A DNA stretch of 64,000 nt from Spongilla lacustris (Eukaryota; Porifera; Demospongiae; Spongillida; Spongillidae), in contig OX442427.1 in NCBI GenBank assembly GCA_949361645.1, positions 3,972,016-4,036,015 on the forward strand, given 5' to 3'. The translations under genes and the position numbers were made by a program. Below are positions 45,568-56,100 of the stretch, piece after piece. The stretch's first letter is position 1, and each line of letters begins with the position of its first letter. The notes beneath the pieces were generated by a model that was not told the DNA's origin, searched no databases, and saw only the letters and a list, made by a program, of their open reading frames with translations.

Positions 45568-45610
45568 CACTTACATCATTTGTTGACCACATTGGTCAAC
45601 GGGGGGAGGA

Positions 45611-45794
45611 TGTTGGAAATTGAACTCATTATTGTGTATTATGTAATCGTGCACACGTGCTTATGAATAGAGTTTGATTGTGATAGCGTACGGGTGCACC
45701 ACAGGTCCTCGTGTCATCAACAAACGGCGTCGTTCTACCAGGCATCCAAGGTGGCCTAGAGCAGTAACCTACAGTTCTTTCCCAATTCTTTACA
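45611..45794 (+). repeat. 3' LTR of BEL/Pao element 2 (full length)
   Basis: 184 bp, preceded by GGGGGGAGGA and followed by TSD ACTAT (45795-45799). Confidence 0.92.
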
Positions 45795-45799
45795 ACTAT

Positions 45800-45892
45800 T
45801 GCCGATGTGCGAGAGTCGATTCCCAGCCTGTCTGATGAGCCCCACCATCTTTGCTTTTCCGAAGCAAAGCCTTGGAAAGACAAAACCTGATT
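45800..45892 (+). pseudogene. Continuation of the ORF interrupted at 39917
   Basis: Read in the frame set by ATG 39907 it gives ADVRESIPSLSDEPHHLC and reaches a TGA shortly after KPWKDKT (about 45889). More codons (SKEQVAR, DVLTLASVLTAFKLGR) follow past further stops. Possibly the first exon of a lost gene; no family recognised. Confidence 0.25.
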
Positions 45893-46361
45893 TTTGTTCA
45901 GCAAAGAGCAAGTGGCTCGATAGACAGGATGTGATGTTCTCACACTTGCGTCAGTGCTCACTGCCTTTAAGCTAGGCAGAATTAAGACCATCTGTAAGTG
46001 TATAGCAACTATATGTGCATAGCTTTATAATATGGCCATGCTTAGTGTCAAACCTTATTGTGTCTCAACTCACTACAGGGTTTTGTAACTGGAAAGATGC
46101 CACTGTTACTTCAGTAAGCATCTTTTACCCCCTATAGATGTAATTGTATGAGCCTATTGGGGTAGCAGATCCATGGCACAGATTATAGAGCATGTATCAG
46201 ATGCACTATGCATTGCGTGACTGAAGATTTCAGAAGTTGTGTTTACATCACTTGCATTTGTTTCATTGATGACAGACAGGCAGGACCATCTAAAAAGGCT
46301 AAATTAAACATATGATCTGCAGAGGCTCTGTGTGAGTGTCGTATTTTCTAAATGAATGGAC
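45893..46361. other. No gene seen
   Basis: Single-copy-looking DNA with stops in all frames. Confidence 0.3.
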
Positions 46362-46620
46362 GGTGAGTTCAGTTCTATACGTACTATATTTTATTGCACT
46401 TTTGGCGTAGATTTTTGAGGGTAAAACAACGCAAAAAGCGTTGGCTTTGGGGCTCTGCCCCAGACCCCGATGAGGGAGCTTACAGCGCTCCCCCATACGC
46501 CCTATCTGGGTGGAAGGGTTGCCCCCCTCCCGCAGCCTCCCAAGGGCGACTCCACCTACACGTCCGCCATTATCTACAACTGGACCACTTTTTGTACGGC
46601 GGCAACAGCCCTGCCTCCTA
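46362..46620. mobile_element. Fragment of the GGGGCTCCGCCCC non-autonomous family
   Basis: GGTGAGTTCAGT, then AAAAAGCGTTGGC, GGGGCTCTGCCCC and GGGAGCTTACAGCGCTCCCC match the right halves of the elements at 46993-47788 and 27554-28742. Here the family-specific end is missing; the block instead ends near GGCAACAGCCCTG. It is a truncated copy. Confidence 0.55.
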
Positions 46621-46671
46621 ACATACACCCTCCTCCTCTCTGACGATTCCCTCCTCCCCTTAGATGGGCAT

Positions 46672-46826
46672 TGTTTGGGGGTATCCTTAAGGAGTCTGCG
46701 TGTGTGCGCATGCGCATATACGTGTTGTAGATCAGAGGTGCATCATGTGTGAGCTATCGAACATATTGAGATATATCTTGTGCCATCTTTAGACTGTTAG
46801 ACTCAGTAGATAGGGGTATCGGAACA
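46672..46826 (+). repeat. 5' LTR of Ty3 element 3
   Basis: 155 bp. The last 115 bp or so match 50141-50252, with a GTGCCATC insertion relative to the right copy. Confidence 0.82.
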
Positions 46827-46854
46827 TGGTGACAGGAATGGGATCCTGTCAATA

Positions 46855-49800
46855 GAGAAACGGAGCTAATGGAAAAATATCTGGAGAAACTGAAGGCAAT
46901 GGAAGATGGATGGATTACAAGAGTAAACACCCCAACAGAGTGGATTAGTAAATCTAATGGCCGTCTGGAAAGCTGACATAGAGCATGCCTGGCAGTAGCG
47001 GATCCAGGGGGGGGGCACAACGGGCCCGTGCCCCCCCCCCCCCCCCCCCCCCGAGGGTCCCGCCCATACGTATACACGTACATGTACGAATATGTGTACG
47101 CGAACATATGCAAACGCAGCGCAAAGATATAGCTACGGCAGAAATGGCCTATACGTACGCCTACCGTACGTACATAATGATACATGGGTCAGGGCCAAGT
47201 ATGAATATGATTGCATCTGGCGCTTTTATCACGTGCCGTAATAGCATTCGGCTGTACAATAGAAGTAAAGGCAAAAGGTATGATACATTAGCCAGCCGTT
47301 TAGCGTATTGTATTCAATTTTCCCTCTAAAGAGCATATCAAAAAGTACCAAAAACCGAGCATAAGCCCATATATTTACGTGGAGGTAAATAACGCCCACG
47401 CGTCATGTGACCATATGAAAAAGGTACTGATTTCAATATCTTTTGAATAAACGGTGAGTTCAGTACATGTGCTATCAACGGCGATGTATCGGCGCATTAA
47501 ACATATAGCGGCTGAGCTCTTGATCTGTCGCTCCCCAGCCTCGATCTGTAATTACATTTTTTACGTACTTTTGGGGGGGTTTTCTACGCAAAAAGCGTTG
47601 GCTTCTGGGGCTCCGCCCCTGACCCGGTGGGGGAGCTTACAGCGCTCCCCCACACCCCCTAGCTGGGCGGGAGGGGTGCCCCCCTTCCGCACCCTCCCCG
47701 GGGCGGCCCCGCCTACTACTTCGCCCCACCCATTGCCACACCCTCGCCGGTGCCCCCCCCCCCCTCCCAATTCCTGGATCCGCCACTGCCTGGATCCATG
47801 AGACCTCAATGCAGCAATCAAAAGGAGTCACTTTCAGATGCCAACCATGGATGACGTCCCCCCATTGTTGAGGGGAGCCAAGATATACAATCTTTTGGAC
47901 GTCAAAGACGGGTATATGTACATTCGTCTAAGTGAACGCTCAAGTTGGCTGACGACTTTCTGGGGACCTGCCTGTAGATATAGGTGGTTGCGACTACCCT
48001 TTGGGATATCCTCAGCACCAGAAGAGTTCCAAAGACGGCTGCAAGCTGCGTTACACGGTCTTAAAGTGGGTAGCAATTGTTGCAGATGACATACTAATTT
48101 ACAAAAAAGGAACCTCCATGGCAGAAGCTCATGGAAGCCACGATGAAACGTTGCTACAGCTATTGAAGAGAGCCAGAGAATGCAACATAAAACTAAACAG
48201 AAACAAAATGAGGTTGCGCATGACAGAGCTACTATATATTGGACACCGGATCTCAGAAAAGGGAATAAGACTTGATCCAGCTAAAGTAATGGCAGTGAAG
48301 GCAATGGCTGCTCCCAATTCCACCACAGACATCAAAAGGTTTCTGGGCATGTGCAATTATCTGTCATGCTTCATCCCAAAGCTGTCACAAACTAGTGAAC
48401 CACTAAGGTGCCTCACAGAAAACAATATAGATTTTCGGTGGGGAACTTCAGAACAAACGGCGTTCGATAAGGTGAAGGAACTCATCAGTGAAGACCAGTT
48501 GCTGGCATTCTATGATGTAACCAAGCCTGTGGTAATACAATGTGATGCCAGTGGAGAAGGTCAAGGGGCAACTTTGCTGCGAGAAGGGCGACCAGTCACC
48601 TCAGCATTCAAGGGCTGAAAAAAATTATGTAGCATTGGAGCTGGAGTGCTTGGCCATGGTAGTTCCGAGTAGAAACTGATCACAAGCCACTGGAAACAAT
48701 CACTCGGAAATCCATCCTGGCAGCCCCACGGTGATTGCAGCAGATGCTGTTGACATTGCAACGTTATAACCTGGATGTGGTCTACCATCCAGGTAGCCAA
48801 GTCATTGCAGATACTTTGTCCCGACTTCCGGTAGAAGCTGGAGAGGAGGGCGGATCATCACAGCAAGAGGTTCTGAACATAGCGGCAATGGAGGAAGAGG
48901 CTCAAGAGCTGAGCGGAGTCATACAAAAAGGAGGGCAAGTAGTAGTGCCTCAAGTACTCTGAGAAGATTATCTAAGGTGACTGCACTTCAGCCATATGGG
49001 AAGTGAATCAACACTAAGGCGAGCAAAGGATGCTGTCTACTGGCCCAAGATGGCAGAGGACATCATTAGTGACAAAACAGTGCCCAATGTGTGACGAGGA
49101 TAGTCCAGCACAACCGAGAGACAAATTACTGGTGCATGATATACCAAAGCTACCATGGGCTAAAGTCGGTATGGATTTGTTTACTGTCAAAGGGAAAGAA
49201 TACCTCCTAATTGTGGACTATTTGACGGACTTTTTCGAAGTGTCGGAGTTACCGAACACCACAGCAGCAATGGTGGTACATGCAACCAAACAGCAGTTTG
49301 CAAGGCATGGGATCCTGATATTGGTGATGGTGGCCACCAGTTCATGTCCCAAGAGTTCAAGGCATTCTCAGAAACCTGGGAATTTCGGCACTCAGTCTCC
49401 TCGCCGTATAACAGCAGATCCAATGACAAAGCGGATTCGGCCATCAAGATTGCGAGACTGTTTAAAAGGAGTCCAGACCCCTACGTAGCATTGCTGGAGT
49501 GGTGCAATACACCGACTATGGGATTCAATGCCAGTCCCTGTAAGCGTCTGTTGGCTAGACATACCAGAGGAATAGTGCCTAGCTGTCAGGGGAAGCTAGT
49601 GGTGGAACCCCCTCCAGCTGATATGTGGGAGAGAAAGTTAGCCAGACAGCAACAAATGCTCCGGCAACAGGACAAGACACACAGTGATAAACCACTACAG
49701 ACGGGACAACCGGTTATAGTACAGGACTTACAAGCCATTGATGGGAAGTTACTGCATCGTACATGTAATAGACAGTTCCTGAAGCCCTTACAAAATGCAC

Positions 49801-50135
49801 CCAGAGAAGAGGAACGTGGCGGGCAAGAAGAGGAACATGCCGAAACAAGCAGCACCATCCTGTGAGGAGGTCGTCCCACCTCCTGGTCATGAGTCGGGAA
49901 GGCAACCAACTCTGGCAGAGAAAGTCACCGTATCCACCAATCAGAATAGTTCTCCAGTGAGGGATGGATAGGAGTGCAGCAGGAACCTCACAACTGCTCC
50001 ATCAGCCAATAGGTGTATAACACTTAACACCCCAACCAAGCCAAGTGAAGCTGCTGTATTCAGAGCGCCAACCCAGGGTGAGGTGACAACGCGGGATGAA
50101 GTGACAACGCGCAGCGGCAGGACCAGCAGGAAGCC
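46855..50135 (+). pseudogene. Ty3 element 3 RT, RNase H and integrase
   Basis: RT starts at about 46866 (ELMEKYLEKLKAMEDGWI, TPTEWISKSNGR), is cut at 46992, and resumes at 47794 (DLNAAIKRSHFQMPTMDDV; NLLDVKDGYMYIRLSER; FGISSAPEEFQRRL). The catalytic region reads IVADDILIYKKG at 48070 after a frame change. Thumb: IGHRISEKGIRLDPAKV, FLGMCNYLSCFIPKLS. RNase H: VIQCDASGEGQGATLL (48535), then broken (48620-48760). Integrase: WAKVGMDLFTVKGKEYLLIV (49160), LTDFFEVSELP, then shifted SSPYNSRSNDKADSAIKIAR (49400) and a tail to about 50135 (TRSGRTSRKPSR). Multiple frameshifts. The closest relative in the window is the integrase remnant at 8645-9958. Confidence 0.8.
46993..47788. mobile_element. hAT-like non-autonomous element, TSD CCTGG
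   Basis: 796 bp. Ends CAGTAGCGGATCCAGG and CCTGGATCCGCCACTG are inverted repeats with one mismatch. The duplication CCTGG lies at 46988-46992 and 47789-47793 (TGCCTGG if the terminal TG is counted as target). Removal restores the Ty3 RT motif (LDP then DLNAAIK). Poly-C/G tracts lie just inside both ends; the interior is non-coding. The right part (GGGGCTCCGCCCC, GGGAGCTTACAGCGCTCCCC) is shared with 27554-28742 and 46362-46620. Confidence 0.82.
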
Positions 50136-50140
50136 AAGTC

Positions 50141-50252
50141 GCATGCGCATATATGTGTTGTAGATCAGAGGTGCATCGTGTGTGAGCTATCGAACATATT
50201 GAGATATATATCTTTAGACTGTTAGACTCAGCAGAAAGGGGGTATCGGAACA
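50141..50252 (+). repeat. 3' LTR of Ty3 element 3 (5'-truncated)
   Basis: 112 bp matching the end of the left LTR. The first 40 bp or so and the polypurine tract are missing, the integrase tail running directly into GCATGCGCATATA. Confidence 0.8.
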
Positions 50253-50257
50253 GGCAT

Positions 50258-50803
50258 GAGGCGTCTAAATGTAACAAATACCCCATTCCTATTCTTTATA
50301 CGCATGGAGACACGCCCGATATATACTGTACTAGTACAAAATATAGCGCACATCATTTGAATGTGTTGCCCACACTGACAGACCTACTAGTATATTGGGT
50401 ACCCTATATTGTTCTAACAACACCAAACAAGAGTAACCCCCCCCCCCCCCCCCCCCCCCCCCGGTAGACAAAGGCCATTTCAGTACCACACCAAATCATG
50501 AATTTATGAGAAGAAATGGACTTACATGTGGCAGCGGTCGAGCATTAATTGAAATACTATAAATTAAAATGTATATATGCTACGGAGAATTTACGGACCG
50601 TTACCGGTCGAGGATTTGGTGTCGTGAAGCAATTAGCAAAGATCCCCTCCTCCCCCCCCCCCCCCCCCCCCCCCTTATTTTGTACCATAGAGTGAAAATA
50701 GCGAGCGTATTCTGATAGAGCCGTCGTGTAGTAAAACTGCTAACGAAGCGGCAGCATAATCCCACACACGTACGTTAAAATGCTTCTCCTCCGAATCTGA
50801 TAC
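50258..50803. other. No gene; two long poly-C tracts
   Basis: AT-rich DNA with C runs at about 50437-50462 and 50650-50674. No open frame with motifs. Confidence 0.4.
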
Positions 50804-50811
50804 GATCCGCC

Positions 50812-50876
50812 CTAGTTGGGCGTGGCCCTCCCTTCGCATATTGGCGATACGCGAAGGGCGGGCCACGCCCAACTAG
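50812..50876. mobile_element. 65-bp hairpin MITE
   Basis: Inverted arms CTAGTTGGGCGTGGCCC (50812-50837 and 50851-50876 match at 24 of 26 positions) with a 13-bp loop, flanked by direct repeats ATCCGCC (50805-50811 and 50877-50883). Its end motif matches the elements at 10350-10650. Confidence 0.65.
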
Positions 50877-50883
50877 ATCCGCC

Positions 50884-51193
50884 CATGCGCACGGCTAGCA
50901 TAAGAAGTTTATTGCAATTAGGTATTACAGCGGCGGCGAAAATGGAAGGGGGGGGGGGGGGGGGGGGGGGGGGGACCTTGAGCATGAATTTAGATTTCAT
51001 ATTATTAAGTAATTCGTAATTAATTTGCCAGCTTTCCTCCCCCCCCCCCCCCCAGTCTCGGTCCCAGACCCTGATTCCACAGCTGCTGCACACCGCTACG
51101 TGGAAAGAAGAGCAGCGGCGGATCCAGATTGATCCGCTACTCTTCCCCCAAATTCAATCAATGTCTCTTCCGCTGAACTTGTACAAAAAGCCA
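50884..51193. other. No gene; poly-G and poly-C tracts
   Basis: A G run at about 50948-50974 and a C run at 51039-51054. AGCAGCGGCGGATCCAGATTG near 51112 resembles the end motif of the hAT-like family. Confidence 0.35.
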
Positions 51194-51195
51194 TA

Positions 51196-51632
51196 ATGGA
51201 CCTTTTGCCTTTGACGTAACGCATGAATTTTGGGGGGGCAACTTTATAAATGGCATAACTTCACCATCATAGCTCCTACATGCTTTTCCTTTTAAATTTT
51301 TATTGAGAAGTAAATTACCACACGTTTCATTTTTGTTGTATTTCACGACGAAACATTGCGGAAGTTGCTAATGAGACACGCGCAGTCGCGCTTTTCAATT
51401 TTTTTTGGGGGGGTGGGGGGGGGGGGGGGGGGGGGCAACTTCCGGTAACTTGTGAGCGCTGTAACATTTGCACCGTAACTGGCGACGGTACTTCATTTTG
51501 GAATATAGTCAGGCATTCATTCACCATTAATTTCGTACTTGCTGTGTTTCTTCGTGAAGTTCCTATAAGGACTTTATATGTTGTGTCAAACACAACCAAT
51601 TAATTTATGACGTCAGAAGGCAAAAGGTCCAT
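51196..51632. mobile_element. 437-bp MITE with TA duplication
   Basis: Both ends read ATGGACCTTTTGCCTT inward, the repeats extending about 23 bp with a 1-bp offset (TTTGACGT versus TCTGACGT), flanked by TA at 51194-51195 and 51633-51634. Inside lie a poly-G tract (51402-51435) and no coding sequence. The TA duplication suggests a Tc1/mariner-like origin. Confidence 0.6.
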
Positions 51633-51634
51633 TA

Positions 51635-52500
51635 AGCGCGTCGCGCTGGCGATCCGCGAGAACCCTTGGTTGTGGTTTCTTTATTACATGTGCCATGTAT
51701 TCATAATTTTATGGAACTTTGTAAAGAAATAAAAATTTTAAAAAGGTAACTTCATAGGCACTGAGTGGCGAACTAATGTACCGTATTAAGTTATTGCTCG
51801 CGCTTGGATTTTCAGAACCCAGCTCGAAAAGAAACCATGCAGATTAAAGCCCGCGACAGCAACGAGGAACTACATGTTACATGTATATTGCGATGTAGTG
51901 GTCAAATTAAGCGACAATATCGCCGTCCATGCACTAAGTAAGCTTTCATATTGGGGATCACGAATCGTTTTCCCCAGGTTTAGGGCTTAAGTTTAAATTC
52001 TTCATTATTTACTGAAATCAGCTCAACTTTTAGGGCTTCATTTGTTACCGTATTGATTTTATTTCTGAAATTGGTACCTACATGTACATGTATATGGGAT
52101 ATGAGCCATTCAAAACAACTTTTTTCCATGTATTTATGTTCCTTTCTTAAAATACACCGTTTCTAAAGTTGTTTATCCGTTCTACAGGGATTTAGTGAGT
52201 GAACTTAATGCATTCATAGTTAGTCAGGGTTTGCAACCGCCCATATCATGGCCATCGACTATATATCACAGGGATGTCTCAAATTAAGTCAATTAAAAAA
52301 ATTCATCATCTTTAGCTAGAAAAGTTGAAGCCCTAAACAGTGATAAAATCAGGGGATTTTAAAAATTCTCGATTAGTACTTGGACAACGATATTGCCGCT
52401 TTATTTGACCGCAATACACTTCTTCGATGCTGTCGCGGACTCGGGGACTTTGGTTTTGCGATGATATGAAATTGAATATCATTATCGTACGTTCATTTTA
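51635..52500. other. No gene seen
   Basis: AT-rich DNA with no long frame. GCGACAATATCGCCGTCC near 51911 and ACGATATTGCCGC near 52388 are weakly similar, but no element could be delimited. Confidence 0.3.
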
Positions 52501-52527
52501 GCCCCCCCCCAAATACGATTAACTTCT

Positions 52528-52872
52528 GGATGGATGGATGGATGGATGGATGGATGGATGGATGGATGGATGGATGGATGGATGGATGGATGGATGGATG
52601 GATGGATGGATGGATGGATGGATGGATGGATGGATGGATGGATGGATGGATGGATGGATGGATGGATGGATGGATGGATGGATGGATGGATGGATGGATG
52701 GATGGATGGATGGATGGATGGATGGATGGATGGATGGATGGATGGATGGATGGATGGATGGATGGATGGATGGATGGATGGATGGATGGATGGATGGATG
52801 GATGGATGGATGGATGGATGGATGGATGGATGGATGGATGGATGGATGGATAGATGGATGGATGGATGGATT
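52528..52872. repeat. (TGGA)n microsatellite, about 86 copies
   Basis: 345 bp of nearly perfect TGGA tetranucleotide repeat with one TAGA unit near 52850. All three plus frames stay open because the 12-bp period has no stop (MDGW repeats); these are not genes. Confidence 0.98.
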
Positions 52873-53086
52873 AGTTAATTAGACAAGTGATATGGCCACC
52901 TTTTATGGCCGTCTCAGCATGATTCTGGTATGAGGTCCGTCGCTTTAAATTCCTTTACTAAAAATAGCTTGCAGTATAAGTAATGATACTGTTGTGCATA
53001 CATGCATATCATAATCACTATCGTTTGCAGTATAATTACTACGTAGCATTTACATGCTGCCATTGCAGTTTTCAGTTAGGGCAGGG

Positions 53087-53126
53087 AGCCACGCCCACTA
53101 CTAACTCTAGCTGCAGCTCCGCCCAC
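53087..53126 (+). promoter_or_regulatory. Conserved GC-box pair upstream of adaptor gene A
   Basis: AGCCACGCCCAC (53087-53098) and GCAGCTCCGCCCAC (53113-53126), 33 nt before the ATG. Both occur almost unchanged upstream of paralogue B at 60804-60815 and 60839-60852, 32 nt before its ATG. CCRCCC boxes are typical Sp1/KLF-type sites. The function is inferred from conservation between paralogues only. Confidence 0.45.
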
Positions 53127-53158
53127 ATTCAATATTATTGTGCGCGTAAAGCTAAGCA

Positions 53159-56100
53159 ATGTCGTTAGCTCTCCCTCCCACTACCGTACCGTCGTTCGTA
53201 GTAGTCGGTGTAAGTTTCGTTTTGACAGCGTATTAAATCAATGCAATATGAATCGCGAACCATTAAATTAGAAACAAGAGACAGTGGTGATCGAGTTCAG
53301 AAACACCTTTTCTAGCTCGCAAGAATTGATCACATTGGACTTTTACGGGGATGCATCAAAAAAGGTGGACACGTCACCATGCAGTCAGCTAGGACCAAAT
53401 ACTGTCAAGGTACTATTTCCCGGTAAGTAAATTGTCGCATTTCATAAGATGTAAGGTGAATACTCGTTCCATCCAAAAGCATTCTCGAAACCTGGAATGA
53501 TTGATGTTGTACCTAAGATAGCCCGTCAATACAGCCCTTTATTTCCGAAATTTAAAATCCACGTTGCTTCACCAGTGGAAGCAATTTACAACCGCCTACC
53601 GTGCAGCAGAGTGCAAGACAAGAAGGCGATTTTGTCGTGCATCATAACGTATCTTACTCATATGTCCTCTGAAGATGCACAAGACACGAGGCTAGAGGCC
53701 GATACCATAATCTCCACACTTCTAAGCCCAATGCCTGATATGCCATCGTGGGATTTGGCGTCCATCCTTTGTGGTGAGGATTTAATGCACGAGACCAAGT
53801 AAATGGCAGGCCTACATGTATAACTGATTACAACCAACGCATGTTATATGCCATATGCATGGTTCATCTCTTGCTATGTATTAAAACTATACATCCTCCA
53901 ATTCATATGGATGCATACCTACTTTGTGATACAGGTGGTCATGGAACAACACTGAATGATAATCTACTTCACTTCGCCATTCAATATCAACTAGATGGAA
54001 TGGCGGAAATTTTAACAAAGCATATCCCAAAAAACAAAGATGCTTTGTGGCAGGTTTCATCCACTAAAAAGACCCCATTTGAAATGGCCAAAAAAAATAA
54101 GATGGTCAACGTTATGAATACACTTGAACAACTTCAAGTAAGCAAAATATATGTTGTTGCCTGGTTTTATACATAGACATGTGCAACTGTTTCTAGGCAC
54201 GCTTTGGACCACAAGGTAAGTGGTTAATATATTCACTGGTGACACTATTAATTCTAAATGCATCAAAGGAGAAAAGCCTGGAAAGAAGGTAGCCTCATGC
54301 AATCTACCATGCTACACTTTTTACTTCTCTTAAATTATAATCTTTCAGAAAAAGGTGAAGAAAAATACTAAAGGACATGTTGAACAGGAACAAGGTGGGT
54401 TAAAAATCCATACCATTACAGGCAACCCAAATCAACCATTGGTTTGTGCATATGCATATAGTACAAACTCACCAGCCCCCCAATTTAAAAAGTGGCTACT
54501 AATATGCATTGCATTTTCTCCCTTAAATATATCAGGTGCAAGTCTAAGTCTGAAGGTTCCAGATTCAGGTAACAAAGACATGAATAAGCATCCTATTCAT
54601 ATGAAATGTTTATTGTTCCACTCGGAAAATAAACTTGTTTCTGAAGTATCTCTATCAAACAGCAACCCATCTAGCCGTACCAGTATCATCAGTACATCAT
54701 CAGCTTCCTATAGCTGTGGGGGAAATGATAATGTCTTTTGCATTTTGAAAGCATTAAATGACATTTCATACCTTTACAAAGCCAAGGTAAAGCAAAACTA
54801 TCAATGGTCATCTTTTTCACATGGAGAGCTTTCATTAAAGGTAAAACGCACAATATACAACAATAACATGCCAAGACATTTTCCAGCACAGGTGGGAGAC
54901 ATAGTGTATGTCACACAAGAAAATGATGATGAGATGTGTATGGGAATTGTGGATTTGAGTTATGGACAATTTCCAAAATACATACTGCAACAATTGAATT
55001 CTGTAAGTTATTTTTCAGGAGAGTAGGCTTTCCATATCCCTACATTTGAAGAATGTGGAAAGTAAATTTAGCCACCCTAGTATAATAACATAGATATTGT
55101 TGAGATAACAACTTCTGCAGAGTAGACAAATCAATTGATCATTATTACAAACTTGGGTAGTTAAAAAACAAAGCATTTGTTTTAAAAAGTCATTATGTGA
55201 TGCAGTTTGTGTTTTTTATCCTGGAGTTGGAAATGATCTTATGAAATACCACCACTGTATGAACAACAATAATAATAGTATGGCAAGAGATTATATTATG
55301 CAGATGGTAGCTTGGTCAGTCACATGAGTTATTACATCCATTGAAATAAGGCCACTAAGCATAAACACCATCAATGAGGTTACAATGTTTTAGAGCTTAG
55401 TCAAGACAAGAAGGGACTTAGATTTATGCACCTCTGCTCCAATCCAGGATGACACAACAATGTCTTCATACTACAAGGTTCCACGCATTCAGGTATTGGG
55501 CAAAATGTTTCTCAAATGTTCAAATAATGTGCATCTTTTCAGTGTGTTAGTATAGATGAAGATAATTCAGACAGTGGTGAAAATCCAGAACCAAACTCTG
55601 TAAGTACCCTTCAAGCTAGTACCTGCCTTGTGGTAATTATTTGGCTTACGTATGCATACAGATTTACGATGTTCCACGATCAATAAAACTGCAACGTAAA
55701 ACATCAGAGAGTGACACTGGTGTCCCTCGATCTTATAGCTGCGATACAGGACTTGATCACATTGTAGCAGCGGCTGTGTCCAGACAACAAGCACAAGTAC
55801 CAACATTGCCACATGATTCAAAGACATCTTTACACACCTCATTCAAAGACCTACAAGATTTCCTTCCCAAATCTACAACACCTAGTACTACGCATAGTAT
55901 CCAAGTGCTCTCATCCTCCAGCTTTCACACAGAAGCAACAACACAGAACAGCTCAACCCCATCTATAAACATCCAAAAGGCTTTGCTGCCTCTACCCTTT
56001 TCCAGAAGCTATGAAGATGCTGCACTGAACTCGTGTACAAGCTACCAAGATGTTGCACTGCCAAGTCAAAGTTCAACCTCATCGTTAACTGTCCAGGAAG

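Larger units (their letters stand above)
39918..45794 (+). mobile_element. BEL/Pao element 2
   Basis: LTRs at 39918-40046 (129 bp) and 45611-45794 (184 bp), both TGTTGGAAATTG to TTCTTTACA. The size difference is about 55 bp missing from the left copy. The target duplication ACTAT lies at 39913-39917 and 45795-45799. PBS TGGTCCTTCGAGCCGGGA at 40047; polypurine tract GGGGGGAGGA at 45601-45610. It encodes Gag, protease, RT, RNase H and an intact integrase frame, with breaks upstream. Confidence 0.92.
46672..50252 (+). mobile_element. Ty3/Gypsy element 3, gag-deleted
   Basis: 5' LTR 46672-46826 (155 bp, TGTTTGGGGGTATCC to GGTATCGGAACA) and partial 3' LTR 50141-50252 sharing GCATGCGCATATA through GGTATCGGAACA. 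The target duplication GGCAT lies at 46667-46671 and 50253-50257, and the flanks rejoin to TTAGATGGGCATGAGGC, a repeat also present intact at 39632. TGGTGACAGGAATGGGATCC after the LTR is a PBS. Coding begins directly in RT, so gag and protease are deleted. It is interrupted by a hAT-like element (46993-47788). Confidence 0.85.

Noticed and set aside
46672..46826. LTR start at the GCATGCGCATATA shared by both copies
   Set aside because: With that start no target duplication exists. Extending left to TGTTTGGGGG gives a GGCAT duplication whose rejoined flank matches an intact repeat at 39632.
52530..52882. MDGW-repeat frames of more than 100 codons
   Set aside because: Pure consequence of the TGGA tetranucleotide array, open in all plus frames.
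54355..54535. Continuous exon from 54355 to 54840
   Set aside because: The frame is open, but the encoded 54395-54535 part has no counterpart in paralogue B, and good splice signals lie at 54395 and 54535; an intron is more likely.
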